A DNA stretch of 64,000 bases from Mycobacterium sp. AT1 (GCF_002043095.1 NZ_MVOC01000048.1:1-64000), one strand, 5' to 3'; positions 25,999-36,107 are shown, numbered from the stretch's first letter. Notes: generated by a model not told the origin, from the sequence alone. Program-made: numbers and translations.

Positions 25999-27090
25999 CG
26001 GCGCGAAGGCGAGCTCCGCGGCACCGATCATCAGGGTGTCCGCGTCGAGGCTTGCCGGAACGATCCGCAGCATCTCCGCGGGTGCGCGGAAACTGTGTCG
26101 CGCGATGGCCTCGTCGAGGGCGGTGGCCGCCACCGATGGGAAGACTCGCAGGAAGCCGCCGAGCACCACCAGGCCGGGGTTGAGCAGGTTGACGACGTTG
26201 CCGAGTGCGATGCCGAGGTAGTGCGCCTGGCGTTCGATCGTGCTGGCCCGCACGCTCGAATCCTTCTCGAAGGTCTGTGACTGGCTGACCTCGGTCTCCA
26301 AACATCCCGTTGCCCCGCAATGACATTGCTTCGCACCGCCGACGAAGGTGTGGCCGAGCTCGCCGGCGTAGCCCGCCGCACCGTCGAACAGTTGCCCGGC
26401 GACCACGACGCCGGCGCCGATGCCGCCCGCGCCTCCGTTGACGTACACCATGTGTTCGGCGTTGGCGTGCTGGCCGAAGATGTGCTCCGCGATGGCACCA
26501 AGATTCGCGTCGTTGGCCGCGAACGTTGGCAGACCCGTTGCCGCGCACATCATCTCGCCGATCCGAGCATCATGCCAGTCGAGGTGCGGGGCCAGTCGGA
26601 TGGTGGATCCGGCCGCGTGCACCAGGCCGGGCACCGCGACGCCGACGGCGGTCACGGTGCAGTCCGGCTCGAGCCGACTCCGCAACCGGTCGATCATGTC
26701 GGCCGCGAGGTCGACGGTCTGCTCGGCGGTGAGGACGCCGGGGGTGGCCCGTTTGTTCACCTCGATGACGTTCCCGCCGAGGGTGACCAGGCCGACGGTC
26801 AGCGAGTCGACTTCCGGGTTGACGGCGATGGCCAGCATGCTCGGGTGTGGCCGCACGACGGGGCTTGGCCTGCCGACTTGGGTTGAGGCGGCGGGTCGGG
26901 TCTCCTCGATCAGGCGATGTTCGGCCAGTTCCTCGACGAGGTCCTTGACCGTCGACCGGGACAGCCCGGTTCTGCGGGTCAGCTCGGCTCGGCTCATTCC
27001 GCGGTGGCGATGGACCAAGGTCAGCACACCGGACAGGTTGCGCCTGCGTACGTCATCGGTGCTGGTCCCGATCCTTGCGGCGCGATTCAC
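25900..27090 (-). CDS. ROK-family transcriptional repressor, XylR type
   Basis: A 396-residue repressor. Order: winged helix (RAELTRRTGLSRSTVKDLVEELAE), actin-like ROK domain with VAVPGLV, the NDANLGA catalytic-type Asp, and the zinc motif CHCGATGCLE. It faces xylA head-to-head, so it is probably the xylose-responsive repressor. GTG 27090 was chosen because GGGGAGGAA lies 4 nt upstream; a longer frame to 27237 would extend past xylA's promoter. It ends 99 nt inside the convergent acyl-CoA synthetase. Confidence 0.9.
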   Translation of the reverse strand: MNRAARIGTSTDDVRRRNLSGVLTLVHRHRGMSRAELTRRTGLSRSTVKDLVEELAEHRLIEETRPAASTQVGRPSPVVRPHPSMLAIAVNPEVDSLTVGLVTLGGNVIEVNKRATPGVLTAEQTVDLAADMIDRLRSRLEPDCTVTAVGVAVPGLVHAAGSTIRLAPHLDWHDARIGEMMCAATGLPTFAANDANLGAIAEHIFGQHANAEHMVYVNGGAGGIGAGVVVAGQLFDGAAGYAGELGHTFVGGAKQCHCGATGCLETEVSQSQTFEKDSSVRASTIERQAHYLGIALGNVVNLLNPGLVVLGGFLRVFPSVAATALDEAIARHSFRAPAEMLRIVPASLDADTLMIGAAELAFAPLLANPAALYHQRVDGDHAGVRGDQRVGLDSLE

Positions 27091-27141
27091 GACGTTCCTC
27101 CCCTCGACGATCTCCCCGTTGACAGTGGCGTGGAACACACT

Positions 27142-27164
27142 ATAAGTTCGGCGACTGAACAAAT
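27142..27164. promoter_or_regulatory. Candidate ROK/XylR operator upstream of xylA
   Basis: ATAAGTTC-N7-GAACAAAT, an inverted repeat with 6 of 8 arm positions paired. The same right arm and 7-nt spacing recur at 28460-28482 before the sugar-binding protein. The AACAAA/TTTGTT core resembles classical XylR operators. Confidence 0.6.
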
Positions 27165-27193
27165 CTACAGTCTGATTCAACCAGGAGGCGGAG

Positions 27194-28417
27194 ATGTCCG
27201 TAGCCCAGTCCAGTGTCTCGCTCGCCGACGGCGTCACGCCTCAGCCGTCGGACAAGTTCTCCTTCGGATTGTGGACCGTGGGGTGGACCGCATCCGATCC
27301 GTTCGGCGTCGACACCCGCCCCGCGGTCGACGCGGTCGAGGCGGTCGAGCGGCTCGCCGAGCTGGGCGCCTACGGGCTTACCTTTCACGACGACGACCTG
27401 TTCCCCTTCGGCTCGTCGGACGGCGAGCGTCGACGGGCGATCGACCGGCTGGTGTCGGCGCTGAAGTCCACCGGCATGGTGGTGCCGATGGTGACCACGA
27501 ACCTATTCTCCCAGCCCGTGTTCAAGGATGGCGGTTTCACCAGCAACGACCGCTCGGTGCGGCGCTTCGCGCTGCGCAAGGTCCTTCGGAACATCGACCT
27601 GGCGGCCGAACTGGGCGCCGAGACCTTCGTGATCTGGGGTGGGCGCGAGGGCAGCGAGTACGACAGTGCCAAGGACGTTCAGGCCGCCTTCGAACGCTAC
27701 CGCGAATCGTTGAACCTGTTGTGCGAGTACGTCCTCGACAACGACTACCAGCTGCGCTTCGCGATCGAGCCCAAGCCCAACGAGCCGAGGGGCGACATCC
27801 TGCTGCCGACGGTTGGCCACGCGCTGGCGTTCATCGAGACGCTGGACCACTCCGAGATCGTCGGCGTCAATCCCGAGACCGGTCACGAACAGATGGCCGG
27901 CCTGAACTTCGTCCACGGCATCAGCCAGGCGCTGGACGCCGGCAAGCTGTTCCACATCGACCTCAACGGTCAGCGCGGCATCAAGTTCGACCAGGACTTG
28001 GTGTTCGGCCACGGCGACCTGGCCAACGCGTTCGCCCTGGTCGACCTGCTGGAGAACGGCGGCCCCGACGGCGGCCCGAGCTACCTCGGGCCGCGCCACT
28101 TCGACTACAAGCCAAGCCGTACCGAGGACGGGGACGGTGTGTGGTTCTCGGCGGCGGCCAACATGCGGATGTACCTGTTGCTCAAGCAGCGTGCCGCCGC
28201 CTTCCGGGCTGATCCGGAGGTTGCCGAGGCCATGGAGTTGGCTCAGGTCGCCGAGTTGCGGCGGCCCACCCTCGACGCCGGCGAAACCTACCGCGACCTG
28301 CTGACCGACCGGTCGGCAATGGAGGACTTCGACGCCGAATCATATTTCGGAGCAAAGGGATTCGGCTTCGTCCGGCTCAACCAACTGGCCATCGAGCATC
28401 TGCTGGGCGCGCGCTGA
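27194..28417 (+). CDS. xylA: Xylose isomerase
   Basis: A 407-residue metal-dependent TIM barrel converting D-xylose to D-xylulose. Diagnostic motifs are present: LTFHDDDLFPF (His active site), VIWGGREG, FAIEPKPNEPRGD (metal-binding Glu), VNPETGHEQM and HIDLNGQRGIKFDQD. Length is typical of the actinobacterial class I enzyme. The ATG follows AGGAGGCGG. No xylulokinase gene is in this window, so the next step must be encoded elsewhere. Confidence 0.97.
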   Translation: MSVAQSSVSLADGVTPQPSDKFSFGLWTVGWTASDPFGVDTRPAVDAVEAVERLAELGAYGLTFHDDDLFPFGSSDGERRRAIDRLVSALKSTGMVVPMVTTNLFSQPVFKDGGFTSNDRSVRRFALRKVLRNIDLAAELGAETFVIWGGREGSEYDSAKDVQAAFERYRESLNLLCEYVLDNDYQLRFAIEPKPNEPRGDILLPTVGHALAFIETLDHSEIVGVNPETGHEQMAGLNFVHGISQALDAGKLFHIDLNGQRGIKFDQDLVFGHGDLANAFALVDLLENGGPDGGPSYLGPRHFDYKPSRTEDGDGVWFSAAANMRMYLLLKQRAAAFRADPEVAEAMELAQVAELRRPTLDAGETYRDLLTDRSAMEDFDAESYFGAKGFGFVRLNQLAIEHLLGAR

Positions 28418-28420
28418 GGC

Positions 28421-28432
28421 TGGCGTACGCCA
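28421..28432. promoter_or_regulatory. Perfect 12-bp palindrome TGGCGTACGCCA
   Basis: Fully symmetrical sequence 4 nt after the xylA stop and 70 nt before the binding-protein gene. It could be an operator or part of an RNA hairpin; no run of T follows. Confidence 0.35.
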
Positions 28433-28441
28433 ATCCCTAGA

Positions 28442-28457
28442 CGTGATGCACGTCACG
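28442..28457. promoter_or_regulatory. CRP-like site CGTGA-N6-TCACG
   Basis: The arm and spacing pattern is that of mycobacterial CRP/Cmr-type sites (TGTGA-N6-TCACA) with the outer base changed on both sides. It lies just upstream of a TATATG hexamer, a position suited to carbon-status control of the sugar transporter. Confidence 0.45.
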
Positions 28458-28459
28458 CT

Positions 28460-28482
28460 ATATGTTGTCGTCAAGAACAAAT
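28460..28482. promoter_or_regulatory. Second candidate ROK/XylR operator
   Basis: ATATGTTG-N7-GAACAAAT; the right arm is identical to that before xylA and the spacing is the same. It overlaps the likely -10/transcription start of the binding-protein operon. Confidence 0.55.
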
Positions 28483-28501
28483 CGAGAATGGGGAGCAATC
28501 C

Positions 28502-29584
28502 ATGAACCGAGTGCCATCAATGGTGTGTGCCGTGCTCGCCGTCGCCGGACTGGCCCTTTCGGGCTGCAGCAGCAGCGGAAGCGGCGGAAGCGGCGGCGGC
28601 GGTGAAGCCAAGTCCGAGGGCAAGATCGGCGTGATCCTGCCCGACACCAAGTCCTCGGTCCGGTGGGAGTCCAAGGACCGGCCGGCCCTCGAGGAGGCCT
28701 TCAAGGCTGCTGGCGTGCCGTACACCATTCAGAACGCCGAGGGGTCGACGGACAGCATGGCCACCATCGCCGACGGCATGATCGCCGACGGTGTCACCGT
28801 GTTGGCAATCGTGAACCTCGACTCCGACAGCGGTGCGGCGATCCAGCAGAAGGCGGCCAGCCAAGGCGTCAAGACCATCGACTACGACCGGCTCACCCTT
28901 GGCGGATCGGCCGACGTCTACGTCTCGTTCGACAACAACACCGTCGGTCAACTCCAGGGCCAGGGTCTGGTCGACTGCCTGGCGGGCAAGCCGTCGAACG
29001 TGGTGTTCCTCAACGGTTCTCCCACCGACAACAACGCGACCCTCTTCACCGCCGGAGCTCACTCGGTGGTCGACAAGACCCCGAGCGTCAAGATCGTCGG
29101 CGAGCAGTCGGTGCCGGATTGGGACAACGACAAGGCCGTCACCATCTTCGAGCAGATGTACACCGCCGCCGACGGCAGGATCGACGGCGTGTACGCAGCC
29201 AACGACGGCCTCGCCGGATCGGTGATTTCGATCCTCGAGAAGAACGGTCGCGCGGGGCAGGTGCCGGTCACCGGTCAGGACGCCACCGTCGAGGGTCTGC
29301 AGAACGTGCTCGCCGGCACCCAGTGCATGACGGTCTACAAGTCCGCGAAGGAAGAAGCGGGCGCGCTGGCCAAGGCCGCCATCGCGCTGGCGAAGGGCGA
29401 GTCGGTCACCGCATCGGGAACCTCGCGCGACGACAAGGGAAATCGCGAAGTTCCCTCCGTGCTGCTGACCCCGAAGGCGATCACCAAGGACAACGTCGAC
29501 GTCGTGATCAGCGACGGCGGCCAGTCCAAGGACGAGGTCTGTGCCGGGCAGTTCGCCGCGATGTGCAGCGCAGCGGGGCTCTGA
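28502..29584 (+). CDS. Sugar ABC transporter substrate-binding lipoprotein (xylose-type)
   Basis: A 360-residue type 1 sugar-binding protein with lipobox ALSGC and a Gly/Ser linker. The fold is shown by KIGVILPDTKSSVRW, DGVTVLAIVNLDSDSGAAI, the SYDR-like loop KTIDYDRLTL and GVYAANDGLAGSVI, resembling XylF/ChvE. Position behind xylA and its regulator suggests D-xylose. Good ribosome site GGGGAG. First gene of a binding protein-ATPase-permease operon. Confidence 0.9.
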   Translation: MNRVPSMVCAVLAVAGLALSGCSSSGSGGSGGGGEAKSEGKIGVILPDTKSSVRWESKDRPALEEAFKAAGVPYTIQNAEGSTDSMATIADGMIADGVTVLAIVNLDSDSGAAIQQKAASQGVKTIDYDRLTLGGSADVYVSFDNNTVGQLQGQGLVDCLAGKPSNVVFLNGSPTDNNATLFTAGAHSVVDKTPSVKIVGEQSVPDWDNDKAVTIFEQMYTAADGRIDGVYAANDGLAGSVISILEKNGRAGQVPVTGQDATVEGLQNVLAGTQCMTVYKSAKEEAGALAKAAIALAKGESVTASGTSRDDKGNREVPSVLLTPKAITKDNVDVVISDGGQSKDEVCAGQFAAMCSAAGL

Positions 29585-29591
29585 TCGACTG

Positions 29592-30368
29592 ATGACCGCG
29601 CCCATCCTCGAACTGCGGGGAGTCAACAAGAGCTTCGGCATGGTGCACGTGCTTCGTGACGTCGACTTCGCCGTCCGGCCCGGCGAAGTGACGGCGCTCG
29701 TCGGAGACAACGGCGCAGGCAAGTCGACGTTGGTGAAGGCGATCGCCGGAATCCATCCGATCGACAGCGGCGAGTACCTGTTCGAGGGTGAGCGCGTCAC
29801 GGTGCATGGCCCCAATGACGTTGCCGCCCTTGGCGTCGAGGTGGTCTACCAGGATCTGGCCCTGTGCGAGAACTTGGACATCGTGTCGAACATGTTCCTC
29901 GGTCGCGAAATCCGGCAACGGGGGATGCTCGACGAGGCCCGGATGGAGACGATGGCACGCCAAGCGCTGGCGTCGCTGTCGGTGAAGACGGTCAAATCCG
30001 TGCGCCAGACCGTCTCCAGCCTGTCCGGCGGCCAACGCCAGACCGTCGCGATCGCCAAGTGCGTGCTGTGGAACTCGAAGGTGGTGCTGCTGGACGAACC
30101 GACGGCAGCACTTGGGGTGGCGCAGACACGTCAGGTCATCGATCTGGTGCGGCGTCTTGCCGATCAGGGGCTCGGCGTCGTGCTGATTTCCCACAACATG
30201 ATGGACGTCTTCGAGGTGGCCGACCGGATCTGCGCGCTCTACCTGGGGCGGGTGGCGGCCGAGGTCAAGACCGCCGAGGTCACCCGCGGGCAGGTCGTCG
30301 AGCTGATCACCGCCGGGCACTCCGGCAGCCTCGGGCTGGCCCCCGCCGACGCCGCCCAGTCGACGTGA
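29592..30368 (+). CDS. Sugar ABC transporter ATPase, single-domain
   Basis: A 258-residue ATPase: Walker A GDNGAGKST, signature LSGGQRQTVAIAK, Walker B VVLLDEPTAALG and H-loop LISHNMMDVFEV. Unlike the tandem ~500-residue XylG/RbsA proteins it has one nucleotide domain, the FrcA-type arrangement, so it must act as a homodimer. The start at 29592 (MTAPILELRG) leaves 7 nt after the binding protein; an upstream in-frame start would lie within that gene. Confidence 0.92.
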   Translation: MTAPILELRGVNKSFGMVHVLRDVDFAVRPGEVTALVGDNGAGKSTLVKAIAGIHPIDSGEYLFEGERVTVHGPNDVAALGVEVVYQDLALCENLDIVSNMFLGREIRQRGMLDEARMETMARQALASLSVKTVKSVRQTVSSLSGGQRQTVAIAKCVLWNSKVVLLDEPTAALGVAQTRQVIDLVRRLADQGLGVVLISHNMMDVFEVADRICALYLGRVAAEVKTAEVTRGQVVELITAGHSGSLGLAPADAAQST

Positions 30369-30379
30369 AGGAACGCGAC

Positions 30380-31660
<1,281 letters not shown>

Positions 31661-31670
31661 CCGGGGTCGC

Positions 31671-32006
31671 TCAGAAGATCGAGTAGACCTTTCGGACGGT
31701 CTCGTGGATGTCCCACGTGCCCGTCCAGCCCTTCGGGAACACCGCGACGTCACCGACGCCGATCTCGGAGGCCTCGCCGCCGTCCGGGGTGACCGTCATC
31801 CGGCCTGCCACCAGGTAGATCACCTCGTGCGTCGCCAGCGTCCACCGGGACGGGCCGGGGGCGCACTGCCAGATGCCCGCCGACGAGTCGCCGTCCGCCC
31901 AGACCTCGAGTCCGCTGGTGGCCATCGGAGCTCCGGTGGCCTCGTCGAGGGGTCCCCAATCCTCGAGCTCGGCGTCGGCGGCGTTGGGCAGCATGCTGGT
32001 GATCAT
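31671..32006 (-). CDS. Cupin-domain protein (EutQ/DUF861-like)
   Basis: A 111-residue single cupin. The fold is seen in WQCAPGPSRWTLATHEVIYLVAGRMTVTPDGG and VGDVAVFPKGWTGTWDIHE. Such proteins are small metal-binding enzymes or ligand-binding helpers; several accompany amine or ureide oxidation genes. It overlaps the upstream DAO gene by 4 nt (ATGA), so the two probably act together. Confidence 0.8.
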   Translation of the reverse strand: MITSMLPNAADAELEDWGPLDEATGAPMATSGLEVWADGDSSAGIWQCAPGPSRWTLATHEVIYLVAGRMTVTPDGGEASEIGVGDVAVFPKGWTGTWDIHETVRKVYSIF

Positions 32007-33205
32007 CGGGAGGCCCTCTCGGGGAACGGTAGTGAAATCGGTTCGGGGGCAACCCGACTGTTGCCGTCGGCGTCGAAGCGGTCGAGGCCTAGGTCGGTGA
32101 GGTCGAGCCAGTCGCAGCGGCCCGTGGTCGTCAGATCGGCCGCCACCTGCGAGACGGCGGGACCCCACATCATGCCGTGGCCCGCCGCACTGGCCACGAC
32201 GGTGCCGTCGACCGGGCCGTCGTCGGTGAGCAGCGGGCCGAGGATTGGGAGGTGGTCGGGGGTGTAGTCGATGGTCGCCGCCCACGAGCGCCTGAGCCCG
32301 AGGCCCCTGACCGCGGGGAAGAGGTGTTCCATGCGCGTCAGCGCCGTGCGGTAGTACGCCGTGTCGAAGTCGACCGCGGTGCCCGGCGCCTCGTCGGGGT
32401 TGCTCATGCCCCACAGGACGCCGCCGGCTTCACCTGGGCGCCAATAGATTCCAGAGGTGACGTCGAAGACCATCGGAAGTTCGTGCACGTCGACGCCGGG
32501 CGGCGCGGCGGTGACGACGACCTGGTGACGTGCGCCGCCGGCGTGGATCCTGCCGCCCGCCGTGGTGCCGACCGCGGCGAGCTTGGGTCCGCCGGTCAGC
32601 ACGACGCGGTCGGTGTCGATCGGGCCGTCAGCCGTGTCGACGCCGACCACCCGGCCTCCCTTGGTGCGCAGACCGGTGAACGCGCAGTGCTCGCGGACGT
32701 CGACGCCGTGCGCGACCAGGGCGGCGGTGTAGGCGAGTACGTTGCGGGGCGCGTCGATGTAACCGTCTCCTGGGGCGTAGGACGCGCCCATCGTCACGCC
32801 GGGTGCGAGGCCCGTCGGGCGGGCGTCGAGGTCGTCGCTGCCGAGCCATTCCACGGTGAGGCCGAGGCTCTGCTGTAGCGCGATACGGGAATGCGCCTGC
32901 TGCACTTCGGCTTCGGTGAACGCCGGCATGAGGTAGCCCTGCGCGACGAAGCCGCAGTCGAGCGGAAAGCGGTCACCGCTGGCGGTGTAGAACTCCTGGG
33001 CGCGGAGGCCGAGCTTGATCGCGGGTTCGGTGCCGCCCTGGGCGCGGACCATGCCCGCGGCGCGGCTGCTTGCTCCGTCGCCGAGCGTGGCCGCCTCGAG
33101 AAGGACGACGTTGGCGACGCCTGATTCGGCAAGAAGCACCGCCGTCCAGGCGCCGACCGTCCCGCCACCGACGACCACCACGTCGGCACGAGTGGAACTA
33201 GTCAT
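32003..33205 (-). CDS. FAD-dependent oxidoreductase, DAO/sarcosine oxidase-like
   Basis: A 400-residue DAO-family flavoprotein. The N-terminus has DVVVVGGGTVGAWTAVLLAE then SSRAAGMVRAQGG; the C-terminal half has TIDYTPDHLPILGPL and ASAAGHGMMWGPAVS. Related enzymes oxidise secondary or tertiary amino groups such as sarcosine or dimethylglycine. ATG 33205 was chosen over an upstream in-frame ATG at 33223 that abuts the operator. The TetR operator C lies 20 nt upstream. Confidence 0.87.
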   Translation of the reverse strand: MTSSTRADVVVVGGGTVGAWTAVLLAESGVANVVLLEAATLGDGASSRAAGMVRAQGGTEPAIKLGLRAQEFYTASGDRFPLDCGFVAQGYLMPAFTEAEVQQAHSRIALQQSLGLTVEWLGSDDLDARPTGLAPGVTMGASYAPGDGYIDAPRNVLAYTAALVAHGVDVREHCAFTGLRTKGGRVVGVDTADGPIDTDRVVLTGGPKLAAVGTTAGGRIHAGGARHQVVVTAAPPGVDVHELPMVFDVTSGIYWRPGEAGGVLWGMSNPDEAPGTAVDFDTAYYRTALTRMEHLFPAVRGLGLRRSWAATIDYTPDHLPILGPLLTDDGPVDGTVVASAAGHGMMWGPAVSQVAADLTTTGRCDWLDLTDLGLDRFDADGNSRVAPEPISLPFPERASR

Positions 33206-33224
33206 AGCACTGAACGCTGACATA

Positions 33225-33240
33225 GACTGAACGCTCAGTC
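33225..33240. promoter_or_regulatory. TetR operator C, GACTGA-ACGC-TCAGTC
   Basis: Perfect 6-bp arms identical to operator A, in the 52-nt gap between the divergent DAO and acyl-CoA dehydrogenase genes; TAGACT (33223-33228) overlaps it exactly as at operator A. A partial direct repeat, ACTGAACGCT, sits 17 nt upstream at 33209-33218. Confidence 0.7.
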
Positions 33241-33257
33241 AAGCGCGAGGAGCATGG

Positions 33258-34457
33258 ATGTACGGGCTATCCGAGGCTGATCGACTCGTCCAGGACGCGG
33301 CGCGCGGATTCGTCGACTCGCTGATACCACTCGAGCTCGAAGCCGAGCTGGCCGGCGGCCTGCTCCCGAAGGAGGTGACTTCCGAACACCATTCCCGGGC
33401 AATCGAATTGGGCCTCTTCGCCACCAACATGCCGGCGTCGGTCGGCGGTCGGGGCTGCTCCGCGCTGCAGCAGGTGCTGGTGCAGGAACAGTGCGGGCGG
33501 GCAACCAACGGGCTCGGCTGGGTGATGGCGACTCCGCCGCAGTGGTGGGTCGACGTCGCCACCGATTACCAGCGGGACAGGTGGCTGCTGCCCGCCGTGC
33601 GCGGCGAGAAGCACGAGGCCTATGCCATCACCGAGGAGTTCGCCGGCTCGGACGTCTCCGCGCTGACGACCACCGCACGCCGGGACGGCGACGAGTACGT
33701 GGTCGACGGTGTCAAGTGGCACGTCACGTCCTACAACCTGGCCGACTACTGCTTCGTGCAGGCGGTGCTCGTCGGAGGGGAGTTCGAGGGCGAGCACGTG
33801 CTGCTGGTGGTGGACCTACCGTGGCCGGGTGTGGAAGTGGTTCGTAGTCCGCACTATTCGCACCACATTGCCGACGAGCATCCGATCGTCGCGTTCACCG
33901 GTGTACGGGTGCCGGTGGCGAATCTCGTCGGCGCCGAGGGGGAGGGGATGACCTTCACCCAGGACTGGTTTCGGTTCGAACGGCTGATGGTCGCGGCGAG
34001 GTGCGTCGGTGCGGCGCAGCGGCTAATCGACGACGTGACGGCGTTCGCGAAGGAGCGAGTGGTCGACGGCAAACCGCTCGGCGAGCATCAACTGGTGGCG
34101 GGCATGCTGGCCGACTGCGCCACCGAGCTCTTCGCCGCGCGCACGATGCTCTACGAGGTGGCCCGCTCGATCGACGGCGGCGCCGACCGAAAGACGTTGC
34201 ATGCGCAGGCATCCATGGCGAAGTTGTACTGCTCGGAGATGGCGGGCCGGGTGGCCGACCGCAGCGTGCAAATCTTCGGTGGCCGTGGCTACATGCGCGA
34301 GAACGTCGCCGAGCGGATGTACCGCGAGCTCCGCGTCGAGCGGATCTGGGAGGGCGCCAGTGAGATTCAGCGCCTCATCGTGGCCCGTCAGCTGATGAAC
34401 CGGGGTCCGTCAGCGGTGTTGGAGGGGCGTCAGCAGGGGGCGCCAGGCGGCGTGTAG
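33258..34457 (+). CDS. Acyl-CoA dehydrogenase family protein
   Basis: A 399-residue flavoprotein with the ACAD layout: helical N-terminus, middle beta domain with AITEEFAGSDVSALTTTA (FAD-side signature), and a C-terminal helical domain with RVADRSVQIFGGRGYMRE and RIWEGASEIQRLIVARQL. The catalytic-base position was not assigned. It may dehydrogenate an acyl-CoA formed by the acyl-CoA synthetase at 23947, given the shared operator. The 3' end overlaps the convergent small secreted protein by 28 nt. Confidence 0.88.
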   Translation: MYGLSEADRLVQDAARGFVDSLIPLELEAELAGGLLPKEVTSEHHSRAIELGLFATNMPASVGGRGCSALQQVLVQEQCGRATNGLGWVMATPPQWWVDVATDYQRDRWLLPAVRGEKHEAYAITEEFAGSDVSALTTTARRDGDEYVVDGVKWHVTSYNLADYCFVQAVLVGGEFEGEHVLLVVDLPWPGVEVVRSPHYSHHIADEHPIVAFTGVRVPVANLVGAEGEGMTFTQDWFRFERLMVAARCVGAAQRLIDDVTAFAKERVVDGKPLGEHQLVAGMLADCATELFAARTMLYEVARSIDGGADRKTLHAQASMAKLYCSEMAGRVADRSVQIFGGRGYMRENVAERMYRELRVERIWEGASEIQRLIVARQLMNRGPSAVLEGRQQGAPGGV

Positions 34458-34687
34458 TACGGCACTCCCTCGACGGTGTAGCAGGGGACCTCGCCCCAGA
34501 CGTACGGGGTGGCCTGCGATGCGATCGCGACCCGCGTCACGTCGCCCGCGATGTTGGTGCACCCACCGACCGCCACGTGCCGGCCACCGGCGCCCGCGCA
34601 GATGTCGGCCTGAGCCGCCGGCGCGATCGCGAACGGCAGAGCCCCCATCGCCGCTGACGTCAACAGCACTGCTGCAAGCTTCTTCAT
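34430..34687 (-). CDS. Small secreted cysteine-containing protein
   Basis: An 85-residue protein with a signal peptide (MKKLAAVLLTSAAMGALPF, likely cleaved after AQA). The mature part is about 58 residues with cysteines in DICAGAGG, VGGCTNIAGD, EVPCYTV and the C-terminal GAPC, suggesting two disulfides. Similar short secreted proteins of unknown function occur in mycobacteria. ATG 34687 is set by GAGGGG 9 nt upstream. Confidence 0.7.
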   Translation of the reverse strand: MKKLAAVLLTSAAMGALPFAIAPAAQADICAGAGGRHVAVGGCTNIAGDVTRVAIASQATPYVWGEVPCYTVEGVPYYTPPGAPC

Positions 34688-34700
34688 GTCGTGCATCCCC

Positions 34701-36050
34701 TCATTTGGCCGACTCGCCGTCATTGTCGCCCACGTCAACGCCAGAGGTCGGGGATTCGCCGTTTCCGTCATCAAGATCACTCTTGGCCAGGTCGCCTTCC
34801 CGTGCGGCCGACCGGAAGCCCAGCAGCCGCATGCCGTGATAAATCACCAGCGCGGCGATGGAGCCAAGCGAGATGCCGGTGAAGATCAACGAGCCTGCCT
34901 GCCAGGTGAAGTCGGCAATGCCGATGACCAGCGGGATCGCGGCCGTCATCTGGTTGACGGGCAGGCTGAAGTCGACGTGGTTGGTCAGCCAGATGCGGAC
35001 GCCGAGAATCCCGACCAGCCCGTAGAGCACGATTGTCGCGCCGCCCAGCACGCCGGGTGGGATCGCCGAGATGGCCGCACCGACCTTGGGGCACATGGCC
35101 AGCACGATGGCGACCGCGGCGGCGACCCAGTAGGCCGCCGTCGAATAGACCCTGGTCGCAGCCATCACGCCGATGTTCTCGGCGTAGGTCGTAGTGGCCG
35201 ATCCGCCGCCGAAGCCCGCGAGTGTCGTGGCCACGCCGTCGGCCGCGATGGCCCGACCCATGACCGGGTCGGTGTCGGTGCCCGTCATCTGGCCGACCGA
35301 CTTGACGTGGCCGATGTTCTCGGCGACCAGCGCGATCACCGCGGGCAGGAACAGCGGTAGCACCGAGAGGCTGAACGATGGCGACTGGAACTCGGGAAGC
35401 CCGATCCAGGGTGCGGCCGCGATCGCGGAGGTGTCGACGTCGCCGAGCGCGAGCGCCAAGAGGTAGCCGATGACGACCGCCAGGAAGATCGCGAGTCGGC
35501 CGATGATGCCGCGGAAGAACGCCAGGATCGCGACGAGCAGGACGAGGGTGACGATCCCGACGACCGGGCCCTTCTCGAAGTTCGCCTTGGCTGCGGGGGC
35601 GAGGTTGAAGCCGATCAGCGCCACGATGGCGCCCGTCACCACCGGGGGGAGCGTCGCGTCGAGCCAGCCGGTGCCGACGACGTGCACGATCGCGCCGATG
35701 AGGATCAGCAGCAGGCCCACCGCGATCAGGCCGCCGAGCGCACTTCCGGTGCCGTTGGACGCCACCGCCGCGGTGACGGGGGCGATGACCGAGAAGCTCG
35801 AGCCAAGATAGCTGGGGAGTCGATTGCCGGTGATCAGCAGGAAGAGCACCGTGCCGATACCGGAGAACAGCAGCGTGGTGGCCGGCGGGAAGCCCGTCAG
35901 CACGGGCACCAGGAACGTCGCGCCGAACATCGCGACGACGTGCTGGGCGCCGATGCCGATGGTGCGCGGCCAGCTCAGTCGCTCGTCCGGGGCGACGACG
36001 TGTGCGTCGGCGGGAACGGGTTTCCAGGACATCTTCTCTCTGGCTGACAT
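34701..36050 (-). CDS. NCS2-family nucleobase permease (uracil/xanthine type)
   Basis: A 449-residue transporter with about 14 membrane segments. NCS2 signatures: QHVVAMFGATFLVP near the N-terminus, ALVAENIGHVKSVGQMTG in helix 8, and FGGGSATTTYAENIGVM in helix 10. It resembles UraA/RutG more than xanthine carriers. It is the last gene in line behind LysR, MarR and LLM genes; GTG 36053 is an alternative start one codon earlier. Confidence 0.9.
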   Translation of the reverse strand: MSAREKMSWKPVPADAHVVAPDERLSWPRTIGIGAQHVVAMFGATFLVPVLTGFPPATTLLFSGIGTVLFLLITGNRLPSYLGSSFSVIAPVTAAVASNGTGSALGGLIAVGLLLILIGAIVHVVGTGWLDATLPPVVTGAIVALIGFNLAPAAKANFEKGPVVGIVTLVLLVAILAFFRGIIGRLAIFLAVVIGYLLALALGDVDTSAIAAAPWIGLPEFQSPSFSLSVLPLFLPAVIALVAENIGHVKSVGQMTGTDTDPVMGRAIAADGVATTLAGFGGGSATTTYAENIGVMAATRVYSTAAYWVAAAVAIVLAMCPKVGAAISAIPPGVLGGATIVLYGLVGILGVRIWLTNHVDFSLPVNQMTAAIPLVIGIADFTWQAGSLIFTGISLGSIAALVIYHGMRLLGFRSAAREGDLAKSDLDDGNGESPTSGVDVGDNDGESAK

Positions 36051-36107
36051 CACGGTTCCCGACTACACACCATTGCAGCCCATCGCGCGACTCTTCCCCG
36101 GGACTCC

